This document shows positions 9,221 through 17,819 of a stretch of 64,000 nt of DNA, in pieces; the stretch's first letter is position 1, and every line of letters starts with the position of its first letter. Below the pieces are notes generated by a model. It was not told the DNA's origin. It searched no databases and saw nothing but the letters and a program-made list of their open reading frames with translations. The position numbers and the translations under genes were made by a program. Source of the DNA: Pseudonocardia phyllosphaerae (GTDB lineage: Bacteria; Actinomycetota; Actinomycetes; Mycobacteriales; Pseudonocardiaceae); contig NZ_JBKGXS010000002.1 in NCBI RefSeq assembly GCF_046546475.1, forward strand, positions 372,001 to 436,000, in the 5' to 3' direction.

Positions 9221-10291
9221 TCACGCCGAACCGGACGCGGCGAGCCACTCGCTGTAGAAGATGCCCAGCCCCATCGCCGCACAGATCGCGGCGAGCAGCC
9301 AGAACCGGATGATCACCGTGGTCTCGGCCCATCCGGCGAGCTCGAAGTGATGGTGGAACGGCGCCATCCGGAACAGCCGCCGCCGGGCCGTCCGGAACAC
9401 CACGATCTGCAGCGACACCGACAGCGCCTCGACCACGAACACGCCGCCGATGACGACGATCAGCAGCTCGGTGCGGGTCACCATCGACAGCCCGGCGAGC
9501 AGGCCGCCGAGCGCCAGGGACCCGGTGTCGCCCATGAAGATCCGGGCCGGGGCGGCGTTCCACCAGAGGAAGCCGATGCAGCCGCCCATCGCGGCCGCGG
9601 CGACCAGGCCGACGTCGAGCGGGTCACGGATCTCGTAGCAGCCGGCGTTCGCCGCGATCGCGCAGCTGTTGCGGAACTGCCAGAACGCGATGATCACGTA
9701 GGTGCCGAGCACCATCGCCGCGGTGCCTGCGGCGAGGCCGTCGAGCCCGTCGGTCAGGTTCACCGCGTTCGACCAGGCTGCGACGATCAGGTTGCACAGC
9801 ACGATGAACCCGATCGTGCCGAAGCTCAGCACCGTGATGTCCCGGACGAAGGACAGGCTGTCCGAGGCCGGGGCCAGGTTGCGGTCGTTGGCGAATCGCA
9901 GCGCGACGACACCGAACACGGTCGCCGTCAGCACCTGCCCGACGATCTTCGAGGTCTTGTTCAGACCCAGGTTGCGCTGGCGGTGGATCTTGAGGAAGTC
10001 GTCGAGGAACCCGACGACGCCCAGCGCGGTGGTCAGGAACAGCACCAGCAGCGCCGACGCGGTCACCGGCTCCTGGGTGAACACGTGCGAGCCCAGGTAG
10101 CCGACCCAGATCGCCAGCAGGATCGCGACGCCGCCCATCGTCGGCGTGCCCCGCTTGGACTTGTGGCTCTGCGGGCCCTCCTCGCGGATCTCCTGCCCGA
10201 AGCCCTGCCGGGCGAAGAACTTGATCAGGTACGGCGTCAGCAGGATCGACACCGCGAGCGCGAGGCCCGAGGCCAGGAAGACACCCCTCAC
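9221..10291 (-). CDS. mraY: Phospho-MurNAc-pentapeptide transferase MraY
   Basis: Membrane enzyme that moves phospho-MurNAc-pentapeptide from UDP to undecaprenyl phosphate, making lipid I. The 356 residues contain about ten transmembrane helices and the family motifs GFLDDFLKIHRQRN, NAVNLTDGLDGLA and MAPFHHHFE with the HHH triad. The start overlaps the murF stop by 4 bp. A 56-bp gap separates it from murD, one of the few breaks in the operon. Confidence 0.98.
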   Translation of the reverse strand: MRGVFLASGLALAVSILLTPYLIKFFARQGFGQEIREEGPQSHKSKRGTPTMGGVAILLAIWVGYLGSHVFTQEPVTASALLVLFLTTALGVVGFLDDFLKIHRQRNLGLNKTSKIVGQVLTATVFGVVALRFANDRNLAPASDSLSFVRDITVLSFGTIGFIVLCNLIVAAWSNAVNLTDGLDGLAAGTAAMVLGTYVIIAFWQFRNSCAIAANAGCYEIRDPLDVGLVAAAAMGGCIGFLWWNAAPARIFMGDTGSLALGGLLAGLSMVTRTELLIVVIGGVFVVEALSVSLQIVVFRTARRRLFRMAPFHHHFELAGWAETTVIIRFWLLAAICAAMGLGIFYSEWLAASGSA

Positions 10292-11790
10292 CGGCGCACC
10301 AGCCCCTCGGTCGTCTCCGCCAGGACGGCGGCCGCGACGCGCTCCAGCCCGGCGCTGCGCGAGGCCTTGACCAGTACGACGTCACCGGGCTCCAGCTCGT
10401 CGCGCAGCAGCGCGGCCGCCGCGCCGACGTCGTCGACGTGGGTGACGCCCGTGCTGTCGGTGCTGCCGGTGCTGCCGGTGCTGTCGGTGCCGCCGTAGTC
10501 CGGGGCGCCGACGGCCAGCACTCGGGCGCCTGCGGCGCGCGCCGCGGCCGCGGTGTCCCGGTGGGCGGCGGCGACCTCGCCGGGATCGCTGCCGATCTCG
10601 GCCATCGGCCCGAGCACCGCCCAGGTCCGGCGTCCCTCCCCGGCCAGCGAGGCCAGCGCGGTGAACGCGGCGGCCATCGACTCGGGGTTGGCGTTGTAGG
10701 CGTCGTTGACCACGGTCACGCCGTCGGCGCGGTCGGTGACCTCCATCCGCCAGCGCGACGCGGGCGTCGCCGCGGACAGCGCGGCGGCGACCCCCTCGGG
10801 GGTCCCGCCCAGCTCCAGGGCGACGGCGGCCGCGGCCAGCGCGTTCGACACCTGGTGCTCGCCGAGCAGCTGCAGCGCGACGTCCGCGGATCCCTGCGGG
10901 GTGTCCAGCCGGAACGACGCCCGGCCGGCCTGCACCGTCACGTCCTCGGCCCGGACGTGCGCGTCCGCCGAGCGCCCGAAGTACACGACCCGGGCCGGGG
11001 TGCGCGTGGCCATGGCGGCGACGGCGTCGTCGTCGGCGTTGAGGACGGCGACACCGCCCCGGTCCCCTGGCAGGTCCCCTGGCGGCAGCGACTCGACCAG
11101 CTCGCCCTTGGCCTGCGCGATCCCGGCGCGGGAGCCGAACTCGCCCAGGTGCGCGGACCCGACGTTGAGCACGACCCCGATCCGGGGCGGCGCGACCGCG
11201 CACAGCGCGGCGATGTGCCCGGTGCCGCGCGCGGAGAACTCCAGCACGAGGTGGCGGGTCGTCGCGTCGGCGCGCAGCGCGGTGTAGGGGGTGCCGAGCT
11301 CGTTGTTGAACGACTCCGGCGGCGCGACCGTCGGCCCCAGCGGGGCCAGCACGGCCGAGAGCAGGTCCTTGGTGGAGGTCTTGCCCGCGCTGCCGGTCAC
11401 CCCGACCACGGCCAGCCCGGGCAGCGCGCCCAGCACGTGGCGGGCCAGCCGGCCCAGCCCGGCGAGGACGGCGGCGCCGTGCCCCTCGGGGTCGACCGCA
11501 CCCAGGTAGGTGTGCGCGTCGCGGTGCTCGGCAGGCGGGCAGACCACCGACGGCGCGTCGACCTCGCGGCCGGCGAGCACCCCCGCGCCACCGCAGAGCG
11601 TCACCTCGCGGGCGAAGTCGTGCCCGTCGGCCCGCTCACCGGGCAGCGCGAGGAACAGCCCGCCGGGGCCGATCCTGCGGGAGTCGAACTCCACCGCCGT
11701 GACGGTCGTCGCCGCCGCCTTCTCGTCGGTGACCCCGTGCAGCCGTCCCCCGGTCACCGCAGCGACCTCGGACAGCGTCATCTCGATCAT
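10288..11790 (-). CDS. murF: UDP-MurNAc-tripeptide--D-Ala-D-Ala ligase MurF
   Basis: Adds the D-Ala-D-Ala dipeptide to complete the pentapeptide. ATG 11790 (MIEMTLSEVAAVTGGRLHG) gives 500 residues, and its ATGA overlap with murE supports this start. The ATP loop VVGVTGSAGKTSTKDLL and the motif NDAYNANPESM are present. Near the C-terminus a short TDSTGSTGSTDSTG stretch, coded by four 9-bp units at 10451-10486, is inserted before THVDDVG. Otherwise the length and domain order are standard. Confidence 0.96.
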   Translation of the reverse strand: MIEMTLSEVAAVTGGRLHGVTDEKAAATTVTAVEFDSRRIGPGGLFLALPGERADGHDFAREVTLCGGAGVLAGREVDAPSVVCPPAEHRDAHTYLGAVDPEGHGAAVLAGLGRLARHVLGALPGLAVVGVTGSAGKTSTKDLLSAVLAPLGPTVAPPESFNNELGTPYTALRADATTRHLVLEFSARGTGHIAALCAVAPPRIGVVLNVGSAHLGEFGSRAGIAQAKGELVESLPPGDLPGDRGGVAVLNADDDAVAAMATRTPARVVYFGRSADAHVRAEDVTVQAGRASFRLDTPQGSADVALQLLGEHQVSNALAAAAVALELGGTPEGVAAALSAATPASRWRMEVTDRADGVTVVNDAYNANPESMAAAFTALASLAGEGRRTWAVLGPMAEIGSDPGEVAAAHRDTAAAARAAGARVLAVGAPDYGGTDSTGSTGSTDSTGVTHVDDVGAAAALLRDELEPGDVVLVKASRSAGLERVAAAVLAETTEGLVRR

Positions 11791-13508
11791 CGCCGGCTTC
11801 CGCTCCTGTCCACCTGCTCGTTCGTCCCCCCACCGGCACCGGTCGCCGCGACCGCGGCGGCCAGCTCGTCGGCGTCGTCGAAGGGGTGTTTCACGCCGCG
11901 GATCTCCTGGCCGGTCTCGTGTCCCTTGCCCGCCACGACGACGGCGTCGCCGGGCCGGGCGTGCGCCACCGCGTACTCGATGGCCGCGCGCCGGTCGCCG
12001 ATCTCGACGACGTCGCCCCCGGCAGGCTCGCCGTGCGCGCCCTCGAGCATCGCGGCCCGGATCGCGGCCGGGTCCTCGCTGCGCGGGTTGTCGTCGGTCA
12101 CGACCAGCAGGTCCGAGCGGATCGCGGCGGCCGCGCCCATCAGCGGGCGCTTGCCGGTGTCGCGGTCCCCGCCGCAGCCCAGCACGGTGATCACCCGCGC
12201 GGACGGCTCGACCTGGTGGCGCAGCGCGTCGAGCAGCGCCGCGACCGCGGCCGGCTTGTGCGCGTAGTCGACGACGCCCAGCCACGGCTGGCCCGCCTCG
12301 ACCTTCTGCATCCGGCCCGGGACCGACAGCCGGGCGAAGCCCTCCGCGGCGGTGGCCGGGTCGATGCCGTCGGCGTCGAGCACGGCCAGCGCGACCAGCG
12401 CGTTCGCCACGTTGTAGTGGCCGGGCAGCGGCAGCGTCACCGGCTGGGCCAGCCCGCCCGGGCCGACCGCGGTGAAGGTCTGGGTGCCGTCCGGGTGCGC
12501 GACGAGGTCGCGGACGGTCCACGAGGCGTGCGGCCCGTCCGGGTTCGACGACACCGTCACCGCGTCCGGGCGGCGGGTGGCCAGCTGGCGGCCCCACTCG
12601 TCGTCGACGCAGACGACGGCGTGCCGGGACGCCTCGACACCGGCCCCTCCCCCGCCGAACAGCCGGGCCTTGGCCTCGAAGTAGTCGGCCATCGTCGGGT
12701 GGAAGTCCAGATGGTCCTGGGACAGGTTGGTGAACGCACCGACGGCGAACCGGGACCCGCCGACGCGGCCGAGCGACAGCGCGTGGCTCGACACCTCCAT
12801 CGCGACGTCGGTGACCCCCTCCTCCACCATCACCGCGAACAGTGCCTGCAGGTCCGGGGCCTCCGGGGTGGTGAAGGCGCTCGGCAGTGCACGCGACGGC
12901 GCGCCGGGCACCTGCACCCGGGTGCGGACGGTGCCGAGCAGCCCGGTCGCCCGCCCGGCGGCCACCAGACCGGCCTCGAGCAGGTGCGCGACGGTCGTCT
13001 TCCCGGACGTGCCGGTGACCCCGAGGATCCGCAGCCGGGCGGTCGGCTCGCCGTAGATCGCGGCCGAGACCGGGCCGAGCACCTCGCGCGGGGCCGGGTG
13101 GACCAGCACCGGGAGCCGGGAGTGCCGGATCTCGGCGCGGTCGGCGCCCGCGGCGTCGGTGAGGATCGCCGCGGCACCGGCGGCGATGGCCTGGCCGGCG
13201 TAGTCCGCTCCGTGCACCCGGGCGCCGGGCAGCGCCGCGAACAGGTCGCCGGGGCGCACCGCTCCGGCGCGCAGCGTGGCGCCGGTGACGGTGTACGGGC
13301 CGCCGGGCGAGGCCGGGGCCAGCGCGTCGTCGAGCAGCGGGCCGGGGCCGGCACCCGCGGTGCGCGGGTTCAGCTCCGCCCCGGCCAGGCGGGCCAGCAG
13401 GGCGACGTCGACCGGTCGTACGGTCGTCGGGCGGTCGGGCAGGGGGTCCGGGGCACGGTGGTGCCGCCCGGTCACGGGGGGCGCCGGGGTCGAGGCTCGG
13501 GCCGTCAC
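11787..13508 (-). CDS. murE: UDP-MurNAc-dipeptide--meso-diaminopimelate ligase MurE
   Basis: Adds meso-diaminopimelate to the stem peptide. The ATP loop is ILGVTGTSGKTTVAHLL, and the DAP-selecting motif DNPRSEDP is clear, so the peptidoglycan should be DAP-type. GTG 13508 gives 573 residues with about 35 variable residues before the Mur domain, similar to mycobacterial MurE. No good Shine-Dalgarno is seen. Instead this GTG overlaps the stop of a short upstream frame (GTGA), suggesting translation by coupling. Alternative GTG starts exist slightly downstream. Confidence 0.94.
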   Translation of the reverse strand: MTARASTPAPPVTGRHHRAPDPLPDRPTTVRPVDVALLARLAGAELNPRTAGAGPGPLLDDALAPASPGGPYTVTGATLRAGAVRPGDLFAALPGARVHGADYAGQAIAAGAAAILTDAAGADRAEIRHSRLPVLVHPAPREVLGPVSAAIYGEPTARLRILGVTGTSGKTTVAHLLEAGLVAAGRATGLLGTVRTRVQVPGAPSRALPSAFTTPEAPDLQALFAVMVEEGVTDVAMEVSSHALSLGRVGGSRFAVGAFTNLSQDHLDFHPTMADYFEAKARLFGGGGAGVEASRHAVVCVDDEWGRQLATRRPDAVTVSSNPDGPHASWTVRDLVAHPDGTQTFTAVGPGGLAQPVTLPLPGHYNVANALVALAVLDADGIDPATAAEGFARLSVPGRMQKVEAGQPWLGVVDYAHKPAAVAALLDALRHQVEPSARVITVLGCGGDRDTGKRPLMGAAAAIRSDLLVVTDDNPRSEDPAAIRAAMLEGAHGEPAGGDVVEIGDRRAAIEYAVAHARPGDAVVVAGKGHETGQEIRGVKHPFDDADELAAAVAATGAGGGTNEQVDRSGSRR

Positions 13509-13609
13509 GGCGCGGAGATTACCGACCGCGCGGGGCCGCCCCGGGCCCGGCACCGGCCTGGCCCGCCGGGGGCCGACCGGTCGGCGCAGCGGGACGCGAC
13601 CCACGTCAC
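13505..13609 (-). CDS. Putative 34-codon leader ORF coupled to murE
   Basis: A GTG at 13609 opens a frame of 34 codons (MTWVASRCADRSAPGG and on) whose TGA overlaps the murE GTG in a GTGA. TACGGT at 13616-13621 lies exactly 6 nt before the GTG, the same leaderless layout as pimB. Together these suggest a leaderless leader peptide that delivers ribosomes to murE, which has no clear ribosome site. No family is recognised. High GC makes chance open frames common, so the promoter spacing and the overlap are the real evidence. Confidence 0.45.
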   Translation of the reverse strand: MTWVASRCADRSAPGGPGRCRARGGPARSVISAP

Positions 13610-13615
13610 CGTTCC

Positions 13616-13621
13616 ACCGTA
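13616..13621 (-). promoter_or_regulatory. -10 element TACGGT, leaderless start before murE
   Basis: TACGGT matches TANNNT and sits 6 nt upstream of GTG 13609. A perfect 14-bp palindrome (GGCGGCGCGCCGCC) at 13627-13640 lies just upstream, where a spacer/-35 would be. No -35 consensus is seen. Confidence 0.45.
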
Positions 13622-13791
13622 CGAGTGGCGGCGCGCCGCCATCCGGCGCAGCGTGACGGCCGGTGAGCGGGCCGCCGGCGGGGCCGGGGACACCGCCCGT
13701 CGTGATCCGGACGGGTGAGCGATCGGGCCGACCGGCCGACGCACGCCGCCGCCGTTCCGACGGCCCCGGCGCGCCGGGGCCGGGCACGCGG

Positions 13792-15645
13792 TCACTTGAT
13801 CTGCAGGATCTGCGGCGGAGCCGGCTGCGTCTGCACCGGCAGGCCGTCGCGCTGGGCCAGGTAGGACGCGATGTCGTGGAACAGCGGCGCCGCGCTGGTG
13901 CCGCCCTTCGGGGCATCCAGCATGATCCCGACGACGAAGCGCGGGTCCTGCGCCGGGAGCATCCCCGCGAAGGTGATCCAGTACGACGACCGGGAGTAGG
14001 CCCCCGTGGTCGGGTCGACCTGCTGCGCGGTGCCGGTCTTGCCCGCCACCTCGAAGCCCGGGACCGCGGCACCAGGGCCGGTGCCGGTCTGGCCGTGCTC
14101 CTTCTGCGTGACCGCGGTGAGCATGGTGCGCAGCGTCGCCGCGTTCTCCGGGGACATGACCCGCACCGGGGCGGGCGGCTGCGCCGGCTCCCGGGTGCCG
14201 TCCGGCGCGGTCTGGGCGGCAACGACCCGGGGCGGGATGCGCATGCCGTCGTTGGCGACGGCCTGGTACATCCCGGCCATCTGCAGCACGGTCATCGACA
14301 GGCCCTGACCGATCGGCAGGTTGCCGAACGTCGAGCCCGACCAGGTCGGCCGCGGCGGGACGCTGCCGCCGCTCTCGCCGGGCAGCCCGATGCCGGTCTT
14401 CTGCCCGATCCCCATCTTCGCGAGCATGTCGGAGAAGGCGTCCGGGCCGATCTTCTGCGCGGTCATCAGGGTGCCGACGTTGGAGGACTTCGCCAGCACG
14501 CCGGTCAGGGTGTAGCGGTCCAGGCCGTGCGACCAGGCGTCCTTGACGGTGCGGTCGGCGACCTGGATCTGGCCGGGGACCTCGAGCACGTCGTCGGGCT
14601 TGGCGGCGTGTGCCTCGAGCGCCGCGGCCATCGTGACGATCTTGTTGACCGAGCCCGGCTCGAACGGCGTGGTGACGGCCCTGTTGCCCAGCGTCGCCGG
14701 GTCCGACTTCAACAGGTTCGCCGGGTCGAACGAGGTGTTGTCGGCCAGTGCGCGGACCTCACCGGTGGCCCGGTCCAGCACGACCGCGGACCCGCCGCGG
14801 GCGCCGGACTTGGCGGTGTAGTCGGCGAGCATCCGCTGCACCTGGAACTGCAGGTCCGAGTCCAGGGTCAGCTGCACGTCGGCGCCCGCGACCGCGGGCT
14901 GCTCGGCACGCACGCTGCCGGGGATGACGGCGTTGCTGCCCTCGGCGGTGTCGGCGATCTGGAAGCCGTCGCGTCCGGCGAGGAGCTGGTCGTCGGAGGA
15001 CTCCAGGCCGATCCGGCCGATGAGCTTCTGTGCGTCGGCGCTCCAGGTGGCGGCGCCGATGATGTTCGAGGCCAGGGTGCCGTTGGGGTAGTTGCGCGAC
15101 TCCCGCGACTCCTGGGCGATCTCGGGGAATCGTTCGGCCAGGTCACGGGCCGGTCCGGGGTCGACGGTCGTGGAGAGCACGACGTAGCCGCGGTCGCTGG
15201 CCAGCGAGCGCTGCAGCTCGCCGAGGTCGCCGTGCGTCACCTGGGCGACGGCCTGGGCCATCTGCTCCTTGTACGCCGGTGCCTGCGCGCCCTTGATCTG
15301 GTTGATCTGGCGCGGGTTGGTGACCAGCGCCTTCGACTCCGTGGAGAAGGCGAGGACCTTCCCGTCCTTGTCGGTGATCGCCCCGCGCTCGGCCGGGATG
15401 ACGATCTTGCTGGTGCGCTGCTTCTCCGCGTCGGCGGCCAGCGAGCCCGCCTGGAACGTCTGGATGAAGACCAGCCGGGCTCCGGAGATCAGCAGCAGCC
15501 CGGCCAGGAGCACCCAGGCCAGGCGGAGCCGGAAGCGCGGCTCGTCGGCCGCGGACCGGCGACGGCGCCGGGGGCGGCGCGGTGGCGGCCCGCCCCCGGT
15601 CCCGGGACGGCGGCCGCCCGCACGCGGCGGAGCGGCGGTCGACAT
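13792..15645 (-). CDS. ftsI: Septal transpeptidase FtsI / PBP3-type class B PBP
   Basis: Cross-links septal peptidoglycan with FtsW. Of 617 residues, the N-terminus is Pro/Arg-rich and cytoplasmic, a single transmembrane helix spans about 42-62 (RLAWVLLAGLLLISGARLVF), then come a dimerisation domain and the transpeptidase domain. Active-site motifs are intact: the serine SxxK box in EPGSVNKIVT, SSN in AKSSNVGTL, and KTG in AGKTGTAQQV. The start overlaps the ftsL stop by one base (TGATG). It corresponds to mycobacterial pbpB. Confidence 0.97.
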   Translation of the reverse strand: MSTAAPPRAGGRRPGTGGGPPPRRPRRRRRSAADEPRFRLRLAWVLLAGLLLISGARLVFIQTFQAGSLAADAEKQRTSKIVIPAERGAITDKDGKVLAFSTESKALVTNPRQINQIKGAQAPAYKEQMAQAVAQVTHGDLGELQRSLASDRGYVVLSTTVDPGPARDLAERFPEIAQESRESRNYPNGTLASNIIGAATWSADAQKLIGRIGLESSDDQLLAGRDGFQIADTAEGSNAVIPGSVRAEQPAVAGADVQLTLDSDLQFQVQRMLADYTAKSGARGGSAVVLDRATGEVRALADNTSFDPANLLKSDPATLGNRAVTTPFEPGSVNKIVTMAAALEAHAAKPDDVLEVPGQIQVADRTVKDAWSHGLDRYTLTGVLAKSSNVGTLMTAQKIGPDAFSDMLAKMGIGQKTGIGLPGESGGSVPPRPTWSGSTFGNLPIGQGLSMTVLQMAGMYQAVANDGMRIPPRVVAAQTAPDGTREPAQPPAPVRVMSPENAATLRTMLTAVTQKEHGQTGTGPGAAVPGFEVAGKTGTAQQVDPTTGAYSRSSYWITFAGMLPAQDPRFVVGIMLDAPKGGTSAAPLFHDIASYLAQRDGLPVQTQPAPPQILQIK

Positions 15646-16433
15646 CAGCCCTGCCCGCCCGCGGCGCGGTTCCGGGTCTGCTCGGCCGGCTTCTGGTCGG
15701 CGGGCTTCTGCTCAGCCGGCTTCTGCGCGGCGGGCTTCTGCTCGGCCGGCTTCCGGTCGTTCGCCTGCGGCGCGGGCGGCTTCGGCGCGGAGCCCTGGGC
15801 ACCCGCGGACGCGGCCGCGTCCCCGCCCTGGGCCTGCGAGTCGGTGGTGTCCCCGGTCGGCGACGCCGGCGCGGGCGGCGGCACCGGCGCACCCGGTGCG
15901 GCCGGCGGCGCGGGCGGGGCCGTCGCGACGGCGGCCTGCGGCTCGCCGACGACGTCGACCTTCCCGTCCGGGGCGACGACGATCCGGGCCGGGTCGGTGA
16001 CCGGCACCAGGCCCTGTGCGGTGGCCCGCTGGGCCAGCGACCCCGGGCTCTGCAGCACCGAGACCTCCTTGCGCAGCGCCTCGGACTGCTCGGTGAGCGT
16101 GCCGGTGCGCTGGCGGGCGTCGTTGAGGGCGTAGGAGTCGGCGGCCGCGGCCGTCGACAGCCACAGCGTCGCGACCAGCCCGACCGTCAGCAGCACCATG
16201 ACGACCAGCACGAACTTCGCGCGGCCGGTGGTGTCGCGGGTGGAGCGGGCCGCGCGGGCGCCCGCGCTGCGGCGGTCCTGGGGTGCCCGCTGCGCGGGAA
16301 CCGTCGCGGACCGCTGCGCGGGACCCCGCCCCGTCCGGGGTGCCGGGATGCCCGCGGGTGCCGTCGCCGTACGACGGGACTGCGGTCGCGGCCGTCCGGG
16401 GGTGCCCGGGCGCTCGATGACGGGTGTGCTCAT
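15645..16433 (-). CDS. ftsL: FtsL-like divisome protein (Rv2164c type)
   Basis: 262-residue bitopic protein. A basic, Pro/Arg-rich cytoplasmic N-terminus of about 72 residues precedes one helix (AKFVLVVMVLLTVGLVATLW), then a short coiled-coil segment with LNDARQRTGTLTEQSEALRKEV, and the dyad QGLVPVTDPARIVV typical of FtsL-like proteins before FtsI. The C-terminal ~110 residues are Ala/Pro-rich and end in five KPAxQ repeats. Gene position between rsmH and ftsI supports the FtsL role of holding FtsQ/DivIC and FtsWI together. Confidence 0.85.
   Translation of the reverse strand: MSTPVIERPGTPGRPRPQSRRTATAPAGIPAPRTGRGPAQRSATVPAQRAPQDRRSAGARAARSTRDTTGRAKFVLVVMVLLTVGLVATLWLSTAAAADSYALNDARQRTGTLTEQSEALRKEVSVLQSPGSLAQRATAQGLVPVTDPARIVVAPDGKVDVVGEPQAAVATAPPAPPAAPGAPVPPPAPASPTGDTTDSQAQGGDAAASAGAQGSAPKPPAPQANDRKPAEQKPAAQKPAEQKPADQKPAEQTRNRAAGGQG
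15679..15753 (-). repeat. Five 15-bp repeats coding KPAxQ in FtsL
   Basis: Five consecutive 15-bp units (type CTGCTCGGCCGGCTT on the plus strand) encode KPAEQ, KPAAQ, KPAEQ, KPADQ and KPAEQ at the periplasmic C-terminus of the FtsL-like protein. The Lys/Pro rhythm could suit wall or partner contact. Confidence 0.85.
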
Positions 16434-17467
16434 CGCCGTTCCTGCCTCTCCGCAGTGCTGGTGGTGCTGCTGGTCGTGCTCCGCTCCGCGGCCCGCAGGC
16501 GTACCGGGGCGGCCCGCGGGTTGCGGGCCTCCTCCTCGGCGGAGGCGGTCTCCGCCCCCCGGGTGAGCAGCCGGAACTCCGGCTCGTGCCCGGGGAGCTC
16601 GACCGGGAGGTCGAGCGGGGTGCGCGAGCGCGTGCGCTCGGCCAGCACCCGCTTGGTGATCCGGTCCTCCAGCGAGTGGTAGGACAGGACGACGATGCGC
16701 CCGCCCGGCGCCAGCGCGTCGAGGGCCGCGGGCAGCGCGTCGCGCAGGACGTCGAGCTCGCGGTTCACCTCGATCCGCAGCGCCTGGAACGTGCGCTTGG
16801 CCGGGTGGCCGCCGGTGCGCCGCGAGGCGGCGGGCACCACGCCGTAGAGCAGCTCGACGAGCTCGGAGCTGCGGGTGAACGGCTGCTTCGCGCGGTTGCG
16901 GACGATCGCCTTCGCGATCGGCCCGGCGAACCGCTCCTCGCCGTACTCGTGCAGGATCCGGCGCAGGTCCGGGGCCTCGTAGGTGTTGAGGACGTCGGCG
17001 GCGGTCGGCCCGGTCGTCGGATCCATCCGCATGTCGAGGTCGGCGTCGCGGGAGTAGGAGAAGCCGCGCTCGGTCTCGTCGAGCTGCAGCGAGGAGACGC
17101 CGAGGTCGAACAGGATGGCGTCGGCGTGGCCGGCACCCGCCTGCTCCAGGGCGTCGCCGATCCGGTCGTAGACGACGTGCACGCGGTGCAGCCGGTCGGC
17201 GTACGCGGCGAGGCGGCGTCCGGCGAGGTCGAGGGCCTGCGGGTCGCGGTCCATGCCGACGACCGTCAGCTCCGGGTGCCGGGCGAGCAGGGTCGCGGCG
17301 TGGCCACCCATGCCGAGGGTGGCGTCGAGGTAGACCGCGCCGGGGTGCTCGAGTGCGGGGGCGAGCAGGTCGGTGACGCGGTCCAGCAGGACCGGGACGT
17401 GCCGGTCGCCGGGCTCGCGGGTGGTGCCGTCGCCGGTCCGTTCGTCGTGCCCACGGTCGTCGTCCAC
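16430..17467 (-). CDS. rsmH: 16S rRNA C1402 N4-methyltransferase RsmH (MraW)
   Basis: SAM-dependent methyltransferase acting on 16S rRNA C1402. The family core begins GDRHVPVLLDRVTDLL; the SAM loop DATLGMGGHAATLL, FDLGVSSLQLDETERGFSY and the C-terminal motif VLSYHSLEDRITKRVL are all present. I prefer GTG 17467 (345 residues) because AAGGGG lies 7-8 nt upstream; GTG 17476 sits almost on top of that site. The stop overlaps ftsL by 4 bp. Confidence 0.95.
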   Translation of the reverse strand: MDDDRGHDERTGDGTTREPGDRHVPVLLDRVTDLLAPALEHPGAVYLDATLGMGGHAATLLARHPELTVVGMDRDPQALDLAGRRLAAYADRLHRVHVVYDRIGDALEQAGAGHADAILFDLGVSSLQLDETERGFSYSRDADLDMRMDPTTGPTAADVLNTYEAPDLRRILHEYGEERFAGPIAKAIVRNRAKQPFTRSSELVELLYGVVPAASRRTGGHPAKRTFQALRIEVNRELDVLRDALPAALDALAPGGRIVVLSYHSLEDRITKRVLAERTRSRTPLDLPVELPGHEPEFRLLTRGAETASAEEEARNPRAAPVRLRAAERSTTSSTTSTAERQERR

Positions 17468-17819
17468 GTACCCCACCCCCCTTGCGCCGCCCCGTGTGGT
17501 TCCGGTCCCGGCCCGTACGGGCCGGGACCGGTCAGACCTGTCCGTGGACGGCCGCCCGGCCGGTTCCCACAACCGGCCTTCCGTCCGTCCGCAGACGACG
17601 AAGGCATCCACCTCCCACCCGAACTCCCCAGTCGGGGTGGTGCACCGGCGCCGTTCCCACCCGGGGACCGTGGCCCGGGGACCTGGCACCGGGGAAGGTG
17701 TGCCAGGGCCCCGCGATCACGGCACCCGGGTCGGAACGGCGACAGCGAGGTGGCCGTCCTGTCGTGCTCTGTCGTGCCTGTCGTGCTGCTGTCCGTCGGT
17801 CCCGCCCGCCAGCGGTTCG
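17468..17819. other. mraZ-rsmH intergenic region with hairpin and short repeats
   Basis: No gene is supported in this 352-bp stretch. It holds the rsmH ribosome site, a strong hairpin at 17677-17712 and three near-tandem copies of CTGTCGTGC at 17759-17786. It is probably a transcribed leader that lets the cell uncouple mraZ from the rest of the dcw operon. Confidence 0.5.
17677..17712 (-). terminator. Hairpin between mraZ and rsmH (attenuator or terminator?)
   Basis: CCTGGCAC at 17682-17689 pairs perfectly with GTGCCAGG at 17700-17707 across a 10-nt loop. An outer GGGG/CCCC pair extends it after one mismatch. No U-tract follows, as is usual in high-GC actinobacteria. It lies downstream of mraZ in the direction of transcription. 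Confidence 0.5.

Noticed and set aside
9165..9563. Upstream extension of murD to 616 codons
   Set aside because: It overlaps mraY in another frame and lacks family sequence; ATG 9164 has a good ribosome site and begins at the conserved domain.
13572..13585. GCCGACCGGTCGGC as a terminator before murE
   Set aside because: A perfect palindrome without a loop forms a weak hairpin, and it lies inside the proposed leader ORF.
17468..17476. rsmH start at GTG 17476
   Set aside because: The AAGGGG ribosome site would be only about 2 nt away; GTG 17467 has normal spacing. Still possible.
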